This document shows positions 31,701-39,790 of a DNA stretch of 64,000 nt, one piece after another. The notes under the pieces were generated by a model that saw only the letters and a list, made by a program, of their open reading frames with translations, was not told the origin of the DNA and did not search any database. This stretch comes from CAYMAZ01 sp964526285 (GTDB lineage: Bacteria > Bacteroidota > Bacteroidia > Bacteroidales > DTU049): the NCBI GenBank assembly GCA_964526285.1, contig CAZGIW010000001.1, positions 1 to 64,000 of the forward strand. The letters run 5' to 3'. The stretch's first letter is position 1; every line of letters starts with the position of its first letter. The position numbers and the translations under genes are program-made.

Positions 31701-32978
31701 ATGAAACTTAATTTGTTTTTCATTTTTAAATTGTTTGTAATAACTTCTCAACTTATTGCTCAACCGCTCAATCCATGGACACCTCCAGAGTATTTTCCAT
31801 CAAAAGCCGTATTAATTGAGTGGGATTTCAATTCCTCAACATGGAGTCTGTATTCTGAACTCATTGAGCAATCAAGCCTTGCAGTGCCGGTTATTCTGGT
31901 TGTAAATAATCTTACCGAGGAAAATCAGATGAGATCTTTGCTCACAACTGATGGAGTATCCCTTGCAAATATCAGCTTTGTGCATGTTCCGTGCGAGCGC
32001 ATGTGGATACGTGATCATGGTCCGCTTGCAGTGATGACAGATAACGGAGTGGCATATATTGATTTTGATGATCTTGCAAACAGTGGACTGGATGAAGATT
32101 TACCAACAAATCTTGCTTTGGCATGGGGACTTCAAAGCTATCAGTTGCCATACATCTTCTGCGGAGGCAATTTTATGGTTAACAGCCATAACACCCTGTT
32201 TACCACAACCAGAGTTTATACAAACAACTCGTCTTACTCACAATCAGTTATTGACAATGTTTTTGAAACCTATATGGGAATTACTGATATTGTTACTTTT
32301 AAGGCGCAACATAGTGATTACTGGGGACATATTGATATGCAAATCAAGCTTCTGGACGATACAACATTTATTATTTCAAGTGTGACTTTGGGCTCCGGTC
32401 CAAATTATGACAGTCTGGAAGCCAATTACAATAAATTGCTCACTCTTACCGGTCCTCATGGAAAACCATACAGAATTCAGAAAATTCCCATGGCCGACAA
32501 TTGGAAAACCTATGCAAATTCAGTGATTTTAAACAATACAGTGCTGATTCCATTTTTCAATCATGTGCTTGATTCCAATGCATACAATATTTATCAGCAG
32601 TTGCTTCCTTCATATACAATTGTGGGCATCAACAGTAATGCCATTATTGGTTGGGAAGGTTCGTTGCATTGTATCACCATGCAGTTGTTTGATGATAGCA
32701 CAGTGAATATTATTGAATCACTTTCTGTTCGTGATGATGTTTTTAGTTTGTATCCCAATCCGTTGCAAAGTGGTGGTTTGTTGCATGTGCTGCTTTCAAT
32801 GGACAGGGTGGAAACAGCAGTAGTAAATATTTATGATTTGAACGGAAAACTTCTTCAAAGCGAAAATATACTTAACGGTCAGAGTTTTTCAATTGAATGG
32901 ACTCATCCAGCAGGCAAATATCTGGTAGAAGTGGTGACACAGGAAGGAAAATTTGTGAAAAACTTAATCGGCTTATAG
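31701..32978 (+). CDS. T9SS-exported arginine-deiminase-family protein (PPAD/agmatine-deiminase-like)
   Basis: The 425-residue precursor has a signal peptide (about 1-20), a guanidino-modifying (PAD_porph) domain (about 22-330) and a T9SS type A sorting domain (about 345-425, with LYPNPLQSGG, IYDLNGKLLQ, PAGKYLVEV). Catalytic residues can be placed: D105 in WIRDHGP, H210 and D212 in GHIDMQ, N273 in TYANS and C324 in SLHCITMQ. The spacing D-105-H-63-N-51-C is nearly that of the Porphyromonas gingivalis peptidylarginine deiminase. The enzyme should therefore deiminate a guanidine group outside the cell. The Arg-rich loop that binds the substrate carboxylate in the Porphyromonas enzyme is not visible (residues about 122-137 lack arginine), so the substrate may be agmatine, free arginine or internal arginines. 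Confidence 0.85.
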   Translation: MKLNLFFIFKLFVITSQLIAQPLNPWTPPEYFPSKAVLIEWDFNSSTWSLYSELIEQSSLAVPVILVVNNLTEENQMRSLLTTDGVSLANISFVHVPCERMWIRDHGPLAVMTDNGVAYIDFDDLANSGLDEDLPTNLALAWGLQSYQLPYIFCGGNFMVNSHNTLFTTTRVYTNNSSYSQSVIDNVFETYMGITDIVTFKAQHSDYWGHIDMQIKLLDDTTFIISSVTLGSGPNYDSLEANYNKLLTLTGPHGKPYRIQKIPMADNWKTYANSVILNNTVLIPFFNHVLDSNAYNIYQQLLPSYTIVGINSNAIIGWEGSLHCITMQLFDDSTVNIIESLSVRDDVFSLYPNPLQSGGLLHVLLSMDRVETAVVNIYDLNGKLLQSENILNGQSFSIEWTHPAGKYLVEVVTQEGKFVKNLIGL

Positions 32979-32989
32979 TTTTTTTAGTG

Positions 32990-33023
32990 CCTTTAGGTCA
33001 AGGCCAATGGCCTTTAAGTCAAG
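32990..33023 (+). repeat. Short direct repeat with embedded hairpin after the deiminase gene
   Basis: CCTTTAGGTCAAG (32990-33002) and CCTTTAAGTCAAG (33011-33023) differ at one base. Between them AAGGCC/GGCCTT forms a 6-bp stem with a 3-nt loop. It lies 12 nt after the stop. Without a T tract it is only a possible transcription end or processing site. Confidence 0.4.
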
Positions 33024-33116
33024 AAGAAAAAAAATATTTTAACAATTGTTAACATTTTTAATACTATAAAATTGTTTTTTGTGTTTTTTATAAATAAAAC
33101 ATTAAAAAACAAGGTT

Positions 33117-34499
33117 ATGGAAAGGAAATTATTCTCTAAGGGGGTTTTAGTCATCATTGTGCTGAGTTTGCTGCTGGCCAACTGCAAACAGCAAACTCAT
33201 GTGACTCCATCTTTTTTGAAACCCGCATTTGACGGGCTTGACATTGACTACAACAGATTTGTGGTTGAAGCTGAAAATGGTGGTACAATTAAAATTGATG
33301 GTGGCACAACCATTGTTGTTCCTCCCAATGCATTTTCAGATGCAAACGGAAAGCTAATAACTGGCAGTGTGGAAATTATGTACAGAGAATTTCATGATGC
33401 TGCTGATATTGTCATTTCAGGTGCTCCAATGGCATATGACAGTGCAGGTTTTACATATCATTTTGAAACAGCGGGCATGTTTGAGATTAATGGATTTCAA
33501 AACTCCAATCCTGTGTATGTTGCCGATGACAAACAAATTCAGATAAACTATGCAACCAACACAGATGGCGATTATTTTAATTTCTACACATGGGATGAAG
33601 ACAGACAAAACTGGGTTTTTATGTCTGGCAATAATCAACCCCAAACCAATCCGGAAAGAGATTCATTGAACCAACTTGTTGTAGAAAAACCGGAAAAACC
33701 ATTAATTCCTGAAATATTAACAAAAGGTGCTGCTGTGATTGATCTGGATATTAATTATTCTCTTTATCCTGAATTCAGGGCAATAGAGGGTTTGATGTGG
33801 GTATACTCGGGCAACGATCCTTCAAATGATCCGCAAAACAACAGATGGATTTATGATATGAAATGGCAAAACATTGAATTTTCTTTGGTTAACGAGGATA
33901 AAAACCAGTATCAGATGCATTTGCAAACAATGAGTAACAGTTTTAAAACCATTGTAAGTCCCGTGCTTTCAGAAAGTAACTACGAACGTTCGCGTGAAAA
34001 ATTTAATGACCAAATGGCTATGTATAACCAAAGAAAATCAGAGTATGAAGAGACACAAAGAATAATAAATATGGAAAGAAGCTTCATTCGGTCATTTTCA
34101 ATTAGTGGTTTTGGTTTATTCAACTGGGATTATATTTACAGCTCTCCTACTGCTTTAGCAATGAATGCTGATATTCGTATTGACGGCAAAAAACTTGATT
34201 TTGAACAAACCAGCACTGTTTTTCACATCACAGGACAAGACAGGGTTGTGATGAGATACAATAAGCATAATATTAATTTCTTCACATTGGATCCGTTGGA
34301 TAAAAATGTGATTTTTGTTGTTTTGGCAGATAATAAAATTGCCTTGATTAACGATGAAAACATAAGAAGAATGCAGCTGGATCAGTATCTGGGCTACAGA
34401 GAGCAGGGCAAGAAGGTTGATGTTGTTCTGGATTTGGTTACACAAAATAACCGGATTGAAACCAAAGATGATCTTCAGAAATTCATTTCTTCATTATAG
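33117..34499 (+). CDS. Lipoprotein of unknown function
   Basis: Not recognised beyond a Bacteroidota conserved type. From ATG 33117 the 460-residue precursor has a lipobox LLLANC (Cys24). The region of about 45-140 reads GGTIKIDGGTTIVVPPNAFSD ... GSVEIMYREFHDAADIVISG. This is a beta-sandwich-like pattern found in many Bacteroidota lipoproteins, with a hint of a ZU5-like fold. A middle linker is rich in Pro/Glu/Lys (about 185-215), and a Tyr/Arg-rich helix covers about 295-330. The longer frame from 33072 would put residues in front of the signal peptide. It is followed 8 nt later by the WG-repeat gene, so the two are probably one operon and may act together at the cell surface. Confidence 0.7.
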   Translation: MERKLFSKGVLVIIVLSLLLANCKQQTHVTPSFLKPAFDGLDIDYNRFVVEAENGGTIKIDGGTTIVVPPNAFSDANGKLITGSVEIMYREFHDAADIVISGAPMAYDSAGFTYHFETAGMFEINGFQNSNPVYVADDKQIQINYATNTDGDYFNFYTWDEDRQNWVFMSGNNQPQTNPERDSLNQLVVEKPEKPLIPEILTKGAAVIDLDINYSLYPEFRAIEGLMWVYSGNDPSNDPQNNRWIYDMKWQNIEFSLVNEDKNQYQMHLQTMSNSFKTIVSPVLSESNYERSREKFNDQMAMYNQRKSEYEETQRIINMERSFIRSFSISGFGLFNWDYIYSSPTALAMNADIRIDGKKLDFEQTSTVFHITGQDRVVMRYNKHNINFFTLDPLDKNVIFVVLADNKIALINDENIRRMQLDQYLGYREQGKKVDVVLDLVTQNNRIETKDDLQKFISSL

Positions 34500-34507
34500 G
34501 CAAAATC

Positions 34508-37500
34508 ATGAAAACATTCCGGTGTTTTTTGTTTTTGTTTGCCATTCTGTTTTGTCTCAAATCAGAAGCTCAGATTGTTTGTCCCGACCTTTTGCCAGTA
34601 ATAACAGGAGGAAAGTGGGGTTTTATTGATCAGGAGGGAAACATTAAGATTGAGCCATTATATGATCAGGTGTCGAAGGTATACTTTAAAAAATATATTA
34701 TTGTTCACAAAAACCTGAAGGAGGGTATAATTGACATCAACGGAAATCTCATTGCCGGATTTTTGTATGAAAATATTATTATTCCTGACACATTGAACTA
34801 TTTTGCAATGGTTGAACGAACACATGAAGAGATTATTCATGATTTTGATGAAGATTTTGATGAAGAAAGTGGTTTTGCAGAAGACGGAATTGAGGAACCC
34901 TATGAAATAGCTGATGGATTTACAGGTAAAATGTATGGAATATTTCCCTTTTCGGGCGAGAGGTTGATTTTTAAAACCTATCCGTCTATTGCAAAACTCA
35001 ATGACAGCCTGTACATCACCAAAGACTGTGGGTATTGTGGTTTAATAAGCAGTAAAGAAGAAATCCTGCCCCCTATTTTTCAGTACTTTCATTTGTATGA
35101 CACACTGATTTTCACTCGTCGTGAATACAAAAACGGATGCTATTCACACAGGGGAAAACAAATTCTTGATGAGCAATATACCGATATAGAAAGAATGGAT
35201 AAATTTTTGGTTACCCGAAAAACCAACAAAAAAGCATTATTTTGTTTGAAAAAGCAAGAATTTCTTACAGACCATCTATTTGACGGGTTTCGTTTACCGG
35301 TTAATGTTAACTCACATATTTTCACTGTTTTGTCAAATAATATTGGTCTAATAACAATTGATGGAATAGAAATTCTTAGGGCTGAGTATTCTTCAATTAT
35401 TCCATGTCAGGGAGAAAGTGGTGATGCACGTTTTTTTATTGTGAAAAAAAACAATTTGTGTGGTATTGTCAATGATGCAGGCAAATATATTGTTGAGCCT
35501 GAATATGATGACATTGTTTTTTATGACAATAACCTGTTTTCTCTGAAAAAGGGCTTCAAATATGGGGTTGTCAATACAGCAGGAAATTTTCTTTATAAGG
35601 TGGATGCCGCAAGAATTCAGTTTCACTTTGGCTATATAAAGGTTTATACCGGAAACCAACTCATAATTATTGAGGTTGATAATTTTGGAAATGAAAAGGA
35701 GAGGTTTCAGTATGAAACAGTGGGAACAATTACAGTTGACAGGCGTTTTCAGTCAGACGAAGAATTAATGGAAGTGAATGCCTCTGCCAGTTTGGGCGAT
35801 GATGTTAATGCATCTTATGGATGGTATTTTTGTAATCAGAAAAAACGTTGGGGCATGAAAGATGAAAACGATAGCATTCTTATGGCTCCTATATTTAAAG
35901 ACATTATTGATGTTCCATCAAGTTCATACACAGTTGGAATTGTTGAGGTTTTAAGAAGCAGCAAGCGTAATCCTGAGATTAGAGAAACAGTGCGAATGAT
36001 TGGTCTTGCTGATAAATTTAATTCCCGACTGCTAATTTTGCCAAAATATGATATTATTGATATACGAAGCATGAGGCTGGGCCTGGGTTGCAACTATTTC
36101 ATAGGCATTCGGGGTGTTCGTTATGAGCTGATTCGCCAGGGAAAGCCTGATGTTCATTATAATTACATCGGAGAGTGTTATGATGGCTATGCGGTTATGA
36201 ACATAAAGGGAAAAAAAACAACTGCCCTCAGGAATCATTATAGTATTACAACAGTATCAGAAAATAATTTCAGAAACAGAGAAGCCACAAATTCCAGCCA
36301 ATTCAGGCCACAGGAAAGCAGAAGAGAACATGAACAATGTTTGGAGTTTGTTGGTGGCAAATGGGGAATTCTCAATAGTGACGGAGATGTTTCTGTTTTA
36401 CCTGTTTATATGTTTTTAACCAATCCTTCACGGGGAAGAGTTATTGCCAGAGGAAAAGATAAATGGGGGGTGATTTCCGTTGAGGGTGATACTATTGTTC
36501 CGTTTAATTTTGACCACATACAATTTTTGAAAAATTCGGAAGACAGTATGTATCTTCTTAAAACAAGCAATCGCAAACACGGGTTGATGGACAATGCGGG
36601 AAATTTTATTACACCCTGCATTTTTGATGCGGTATATAAATTTAATGATGGAATGGCAAGGGTTAAAACTGAGGATGGCTATGGTTATGTAGACAGAAAG
36701 GGAGATATTGTAATAGAAACAAAATACAAAAGGGCTTCAGATTTTTCTGAAGGATTGGCGGCAGTGAGGGAAAAAACATTGTGGGGGTATATTGATACTG
36801 AAGGAAACCAGATAATTCCGATGAAGTACAGAATGTGCGGCGACTTTCACAATGGAATGGCCTGGGTATATTTGAACGGGAAGTTTGGCTACATCAACTC
36901 AGAGGGTGAAATGGTTGTGCCGGCAGTTTACAGCAAAACAAATGACTTTAGAAACAACATGGCAATTGTGACAAAAGGGGATAAAAAAGCCATTATTGAC
37001 AAGAACAACAATTATATAATTAAACCCGTAAAGGGCAGGTTAAACATTTATGATAAGGAAAAAGTAATTGTATTCAGCAAAAGAAAAAAATTTGTTTTCT
37101 ATGATTTTAACGGGAAAAAAACAGGAAAACTAAAAGCAAACAATCTTGGAGACTTTTCAGAAGGGTTGGCCAGTTTCAGTAAAAACCGAAAATATGGTTT
37201 TGTCAACATATATGGAAAAATGGTTGTTGAACCCAAATTTCAGAGAGTGGAAAATTTTCACAATGAAAGAGCGGCTGTATATAATCAGGGAAAATGGGGT
37301 TTTATTGATAAAACCGGAGAAATTGTAGTTCCCGTTAAATACAATCAGGTTTTTCCTTTCACAGATACAGTAACAGCGGTCAGATTAGCCAAAGATGTAA
37401 TAATAATTGACAAAATCGGAAATATTCAGTGTACATATTCCGATTATACAACAAAGGGATTTAATGATGGCTATTTATTATTGAAAAGTTCATTTTACAA

Positions 37501-37906
37501 TTTATCTTTTTACATCAATACAAGTTGTGAGAAAATCCAAAATGACCGGTTTAGCGGAATAAGGCCGGTTTCATTAAATTTATTTATGGGATGGAATGAA
37601 ATTGAAAAAAGGTGGCAACTGCTTGATTCGAAAGGCAACTCGCTGGGTTATTTTTATCCTGAAGTGAAACACACTGAAAAAGGAATGACCTACAAGTATC
37701 GCCAGCCGGTTGAAGTTGGAGAGGGGATGTTTACATATTGTACTTATGAGTATTTCAGGGTAGCTGATTATTCGGGAAGACTAATCTTTGATGAATCTTT
37801 TGAAAGTGTTGAATATCTTGGATCAGGAATTTACAAAACAGAAGTTCTGAACAAAACCGGATATTTGCACAAGGACAAAGGGTGGATATGGGAGCCTCAA
37901 AAATAG
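34508..37906 (+). CDS. Giant WG-repeat protein, secreted
   Basis: The 1132-residue protein has a signal peptide (about 1-21, SEAQ). It is built almost entirely from WG (beta-repeat) units of about 22-45 residues, each with a pattern such as GKWGFIDQEGNIKIEPLYDQV or YGYVDRKGDIVIETKYKRA. Clear units lie near residues 35, 320-360, 615, 650, 720, 745, 770, 795 and 925; units in between are more diverged (for example 440-560). An acidic insert (DFDEDFDEE) lies near 115. No T9SS sorting domain and no lipobox is present. The function of WG proteins is largely unknown; a surface or periplasmic scaffold is an inference. It follows the lipoprotein gene by 8 nt. Confidence 0.85.
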   Translation: MKTFRCFLFLFAILFCLKSEAQIVCPDLLPVITGGKWGFIDQEGNIKIEPLYDQVSKVYFKKYIIVHKNLKEGIIDINGNLIAGFLYENIIIPDTLNYFAMVERTHEEIIHDFDEDFDEESGFAEDGIEEPYEIADGFTGKMYGIFPFSGERLIFKTYPSIAKLNDSLYITKDCGYCGLISSKEEILPPIFQYFHLYDTLIFTRREYKNGCYSHRGKQILDEQYTDIERMDKFLVTRKTNKKALFCLKKQEFLTDHLFDGFRLPVNVNSHIFTVLSNNIGLITIDGIEILRAEYSSIIPCQGESGDARFFIVKKNNLCGIVNDAGKYIVEPEYDDIVFYDNNLFSLKKGFKYGVVNTAGNFLYKVDAARIQFHFGYIKVYTGNQLIIIEVDNFGNEKERFQYETVGTITVDRRFQSDEELMEVNASASLGDDVNASYGWYFCNQKKRWGMKDENDSILMAPIFKDIIDVPSSSYTVGIVEVLRSSKRNPEIRETVRMIGLADKFNSRLLILPKYDIIDIRSMRLGLGCNYFIGIRGVRYELIRQGKPDVHYNYIGECYDGYAVMNIKGKKTTALRNHYSITTVSENNFRNREATNSSQFRPQESRREHEQCLEFVGGKWGILNSDGDVSVLPVYMFLTNPSRGRVIARGKDKWGVISVEGDTIVPFNFDHIQFLKNSEDSMYLLKTSNRKHGLMDNAGNFITPCIFDAVYKFNDGMARVKTEDGYGYVDRKGDIVIETKYKRASDFSEGLAAVREKTLWGYIDTEGNQIIPMKYRMCGDFHNGMAWVYLNGKFGYINSEGEMVVPAVYSKTNDFRNNMAIVTKGDKKAIIDKNNNYIIKPVKGRLNIYDKEKVIVFSKRKKFVFYDFNGKKTGKLKANNLGDFSEGLASFSKNRKYGFVNIYGKMVVEPKFQRVENFHNERAAVYNQGKWGFIDKTGEIVVPVKYNQVFPFTDTVTAVRLAKDVIIIDKIGNIQCTYSDYTTKGFNDGYLLLKSSFYNLSFYINTSCEKIQNDRFSGIRPVSLNLFMGWNEIEKRWQLLDSKGNSLGYFYPEVKHTEKGMTYKYRQPVEVGEGMFTYCTYEYFRVADYSGRLIFDESFESVEYLGSGIYKTEVLNKTGYLHKDKGWIWEPQK

Positions 37907-37921
37907 ATAACAATTTACCTG

Positions 37922-38368
37922 TTATTTAACCACAATATCTTTCAACCTGCGAAAATCAATGTCATACAGGCCATCACCTTCCCACATTTCTCCTTTCATC
38001 ACTATGTAGGTTTTTGTATCAGTTTTCTGAACATAAAATAAATGCCCTTCCCCTGCCCAGTAAAACATACACATTCCCAAAAGATTCTCGGGAATTTTTC
38101 CGTCCTTAAACATGTCTTTACTTACTTCCGGCTCACTGAAATTTCCATACACTGATGATGTTACAAGGTATTCTTCTCCTTTTAGCAAAACATACAGGTC
38201 ATATTCAGGCGCACCGTATTCGTGTTCGCCCAAATAATTGGACTGCCAGATGTTTTCATATTCACCTTCGGTTACAGTCACGGTGTTTTCTTTGCTTTCG
38301 GGGCTTTTTTGATTACAACCACAAACCAATATCATGGCAATGATAAACAAAACAATGATTTGTTTCAT
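37922..38368 (-). CDS. Small lipoprotein, unknown function
   Basis: Not recognised. The 148-residue precursor has a lipoprotein signal with lipobox VCGC (Cys18). The mature part has a beta-rich pattern (YDLYVLLKGEEYLVTSSVYG; HLFYVQKTDTKTYIVMKGEM), a single further cysteine and an acidic surface. A run of 13 T bases (38377-38389) lies just upstream of its start and could affect promoter spacing. Convergent with the WG-repeat gene, 15 bp between stops. Confidence 0.65.
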   Translation of the reverse strand: MKQIIVLFIIAMILVCGCNQKSPESKENTVTVTEGEYENIWQSNYLGEHEYGAPEYDLYVLLKGEEYLVTSSVYGNFSEPEVSKDMFKDGKIPENLLGMCMFYWAGEGHLFYVQKTDTKTYIVMKGEMWEGDGLYDIDFRRLKDIVVK

Positions 38369-38404
38369 ACGATTTCTTTTTTTTTTTTTAATTACTGGAT
38401 ATTA

Positions 38405-38599
38405 CTATTCTGCTTTTTTCACTGGCTTTTTACTTAAGCCGACAAAAAACAAAATGAAGAATAAAATTCCCGGAAAAATTGGCAAATAGAAAAAATACAA
38501 CAATTCATCAATATGTGATGAAGTGCTGCCAAGAATGAACATGACTCCTGACGAGACGAAAGATATGATGCCCAGTGTAAGAAAAACCCATTTTTTCAT
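38405..38599 (-). CDS. Small two-helix membrane protein
   Basis: A 64-residue protein of two predicted transmembrane helices (about 5-25 and 33-55) with a short SSHIDEL loop and a Lys-rich C-terminal tail. No known family can be named. Expression is supported by an exact -7 element at 38633-38626. It precedes the small lipoprotein gene by 36 bp on the same strand, so they may be co-transcribed. Confidence 0.55.
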   Translation of the reverse strand: MKKWVFLTLGIISFVSSGVMFILGSTSSHIDELLYFFYLPIFPGILFFILFFVGLSKKPVKKAE

Positions 38600-38625
38600 A
38601 ATTTTCAGATTTTTTTGATTCTTTA

Positions 38626-38633
38626 CAAAAGTA
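38626..38633 (-). promoter_or_regulatory. -7 element of the small membrane protein gene
   Basis: The minus strand reads TACTTTTG (TAnnTTTG), 26 nt before the ATG at 38599. Confidence 0.55.
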
Positions 38634-38694
38634 AGAAATATTCATAATAAAATGATAACTGTTCAAAATATAATAATATCCGAAATTTTTTTAT

Positions 38695-38702
38695 TAATTT
38701 TG
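38695..38702 (+). promoter_or_regulatory. -7 element of the 38755 gene
   Basis: TAATTTTG (TAnnTTTG), 52 nt before the ATG at 38755, giving a leader of about 45-50 nt. Confidence 0.5.
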
Positions 38703-38754
38703 TTATGGAATGTCAATAAATCCTTTCTCTTAAACACCTTCAAACAAAATAACC

Positions 38755-39231
38755 ATGAAAACCATATTTGCCTTCTTAACTCTCTTTTTTCTTTGCCTTT
38801 GCTCATTTTCACAAAAAACCAATCTTTCAGTTCAAGAAAAGGATGTGCAAATTTCTTCTGCAGTTGAGTTCTTTATGTATGAAGGACCTTACGGGCAACA
38901 TGAAAAAATTAATGAACCCGCAATAAAATTCACTCTGAATGTGAAAAATATAGGAAAATCAGAGATTCCTGATTTGTGTGTTTCAAATCGTTCACAATAT
39001 GTAAATTTTTATATTGATGATAAAAAAAACAATCCACTAAGCATGTACAACGGAATAGAAACAATTGGAGACCATATGTTGGGTTATGGTGAAACTGACA
39101 CTTATACATGGTGGATTTTCGTTGAGGATGCCTATGCAAAAGAATTCACTGTGCAGTGGGAATACTGCAATATTTTTTCAAATAAACACCGGGTGAACAT
39201 TGATTCAAAAAAAGTTCAGGTTGTAAAATAG
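38755..39231 (+). CDS. Secreted Ig-like-fold protein, unknown function
   Basis: The 158-residue precursor has a signal peptide (about 1-19, SFSQ). The mature protein has a beta-sandwich look: FTLNVKNIGKSEIPDL (about 62-77) is like the NxG turn of CARDB/DUF11-type Ig folds, and YTWWIFVEDAYAKEFTVQW follows. Two cysteines remain (CVSN and EYCN). No sorting domain or lipobox. The 125-residue protein at 41205-41582 has a similar KIENTGENDINL strand, so the two may share a fold. Convergent with the 18-residue-repeat gene, 10 bp between stops. Confidence 0.6.
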   Translation: MKTIFAFLTLFFLCLCSFSQKTNLSVQEKDVQISSAVEFFMYEGPYGQHEKINEPAIKFTLNVKNIGKSEIPDLCVSNRSQYVNFYIDDKKNNPLSMYNGIETIGDHMLGYGETDTYTWWIFVEDAYAKEFTVQWEYCNIFSNKHRVNIDSKKVQVVK

Positions 39232-39241
39232 AAAAGTCTTT

Positions 39242-39667
39242 TTATAGCCCGATGATACAAACCAGCACCCACATTTGAGGAGGCATTTCCAAATAAAATA
39301 TTTTATCTCCGTAACAGTCTTTTCTTCTTATTGTGTTTCCATCAATAAAATAAAGTTTCTCGCCATAACTGTCTTTTGCGCGTATGGTGTTTTCATCAAA
39401 AAAGAAGATTTTCTCTCCGTATGTATCACGAAAACGAACAGTTTGTCCGTCAAGAAAAAACAATTTCTCTCCATACTGGTCTTTGCGTCGTATTGTGTTT
39501 CCATCTAAAAAATATAATTTATCACCATAACAGTCTTTTGCCCGGATTGTATTGTCTTCAACAAAATAGAGTTTATCTCCGTAGCAGTCTTTGTATCTGA
39601 TATGCTGTGCCCATGCGGAAAATGCAGAAACCACAATTACAATGGTTAGTAATAATAATTTTCTCAT
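39242..39667 (-). CDS. Secreted protein of 18-residue tandem repeats (beta-flower-like)
   Basis: From ATG 39667 the 141-residue precursor has a signal peptide (about 1-20, AWAQ). Six tandem copies of an 18-residue unit follow, with consensus IRxKDxYGxKLYFxDGNT; the sixth is incomplete and passes into a hydrophobic tail (MPPQMWVLVCIIGL). The strict period, the invariant YG and K-[LI]-[YF]-F strand, and the DGNT turn suggest a closed beta structure, possibly like the 4-fold beta-flower domain of Bacteroidota; that link is from memory and untested. The longer frame to 39751 adds non-signal sequence and is not used. No promoter element was found. Confidence 0.7.
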   Translation of the reverse strand: MRKLLLLTIVIVVSAFSAWAQHIRYKDCYGDKLYFVEDNTIRAKDCYGDKLYFLDGNTIRRKDQYGEKLFFLDGQTVRFRDTYGEKIFFFDENTIRAKDSYGEKLYFIDGNTIRRKDCYGDKIFYLEMPPQMWVLVCIIGL

Positions 39668-39790
39668 CTGTTTTTTGTGAAAAAAAGAAACAAGAAACAT
39701 GCCTGTATTTTTACTTCGTATTTGGAAATAGTACAGGATAATAATTGTCAATTAGGAAATGAAGGGAAAATTTCTGGAGCTTCCAGATGA

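Noticed and set aside
32990..33023. Insertion-sequence terminal repeats
   Set aside because: The two copies are direct, only 13 bp and 8 bp apart, with no transposase; treated as a small local repeat.
39275..39508. Plus-strand repeat-containing open frame
   Set aside because: It is the antisense shadow of the 18-residue-repeat protein.
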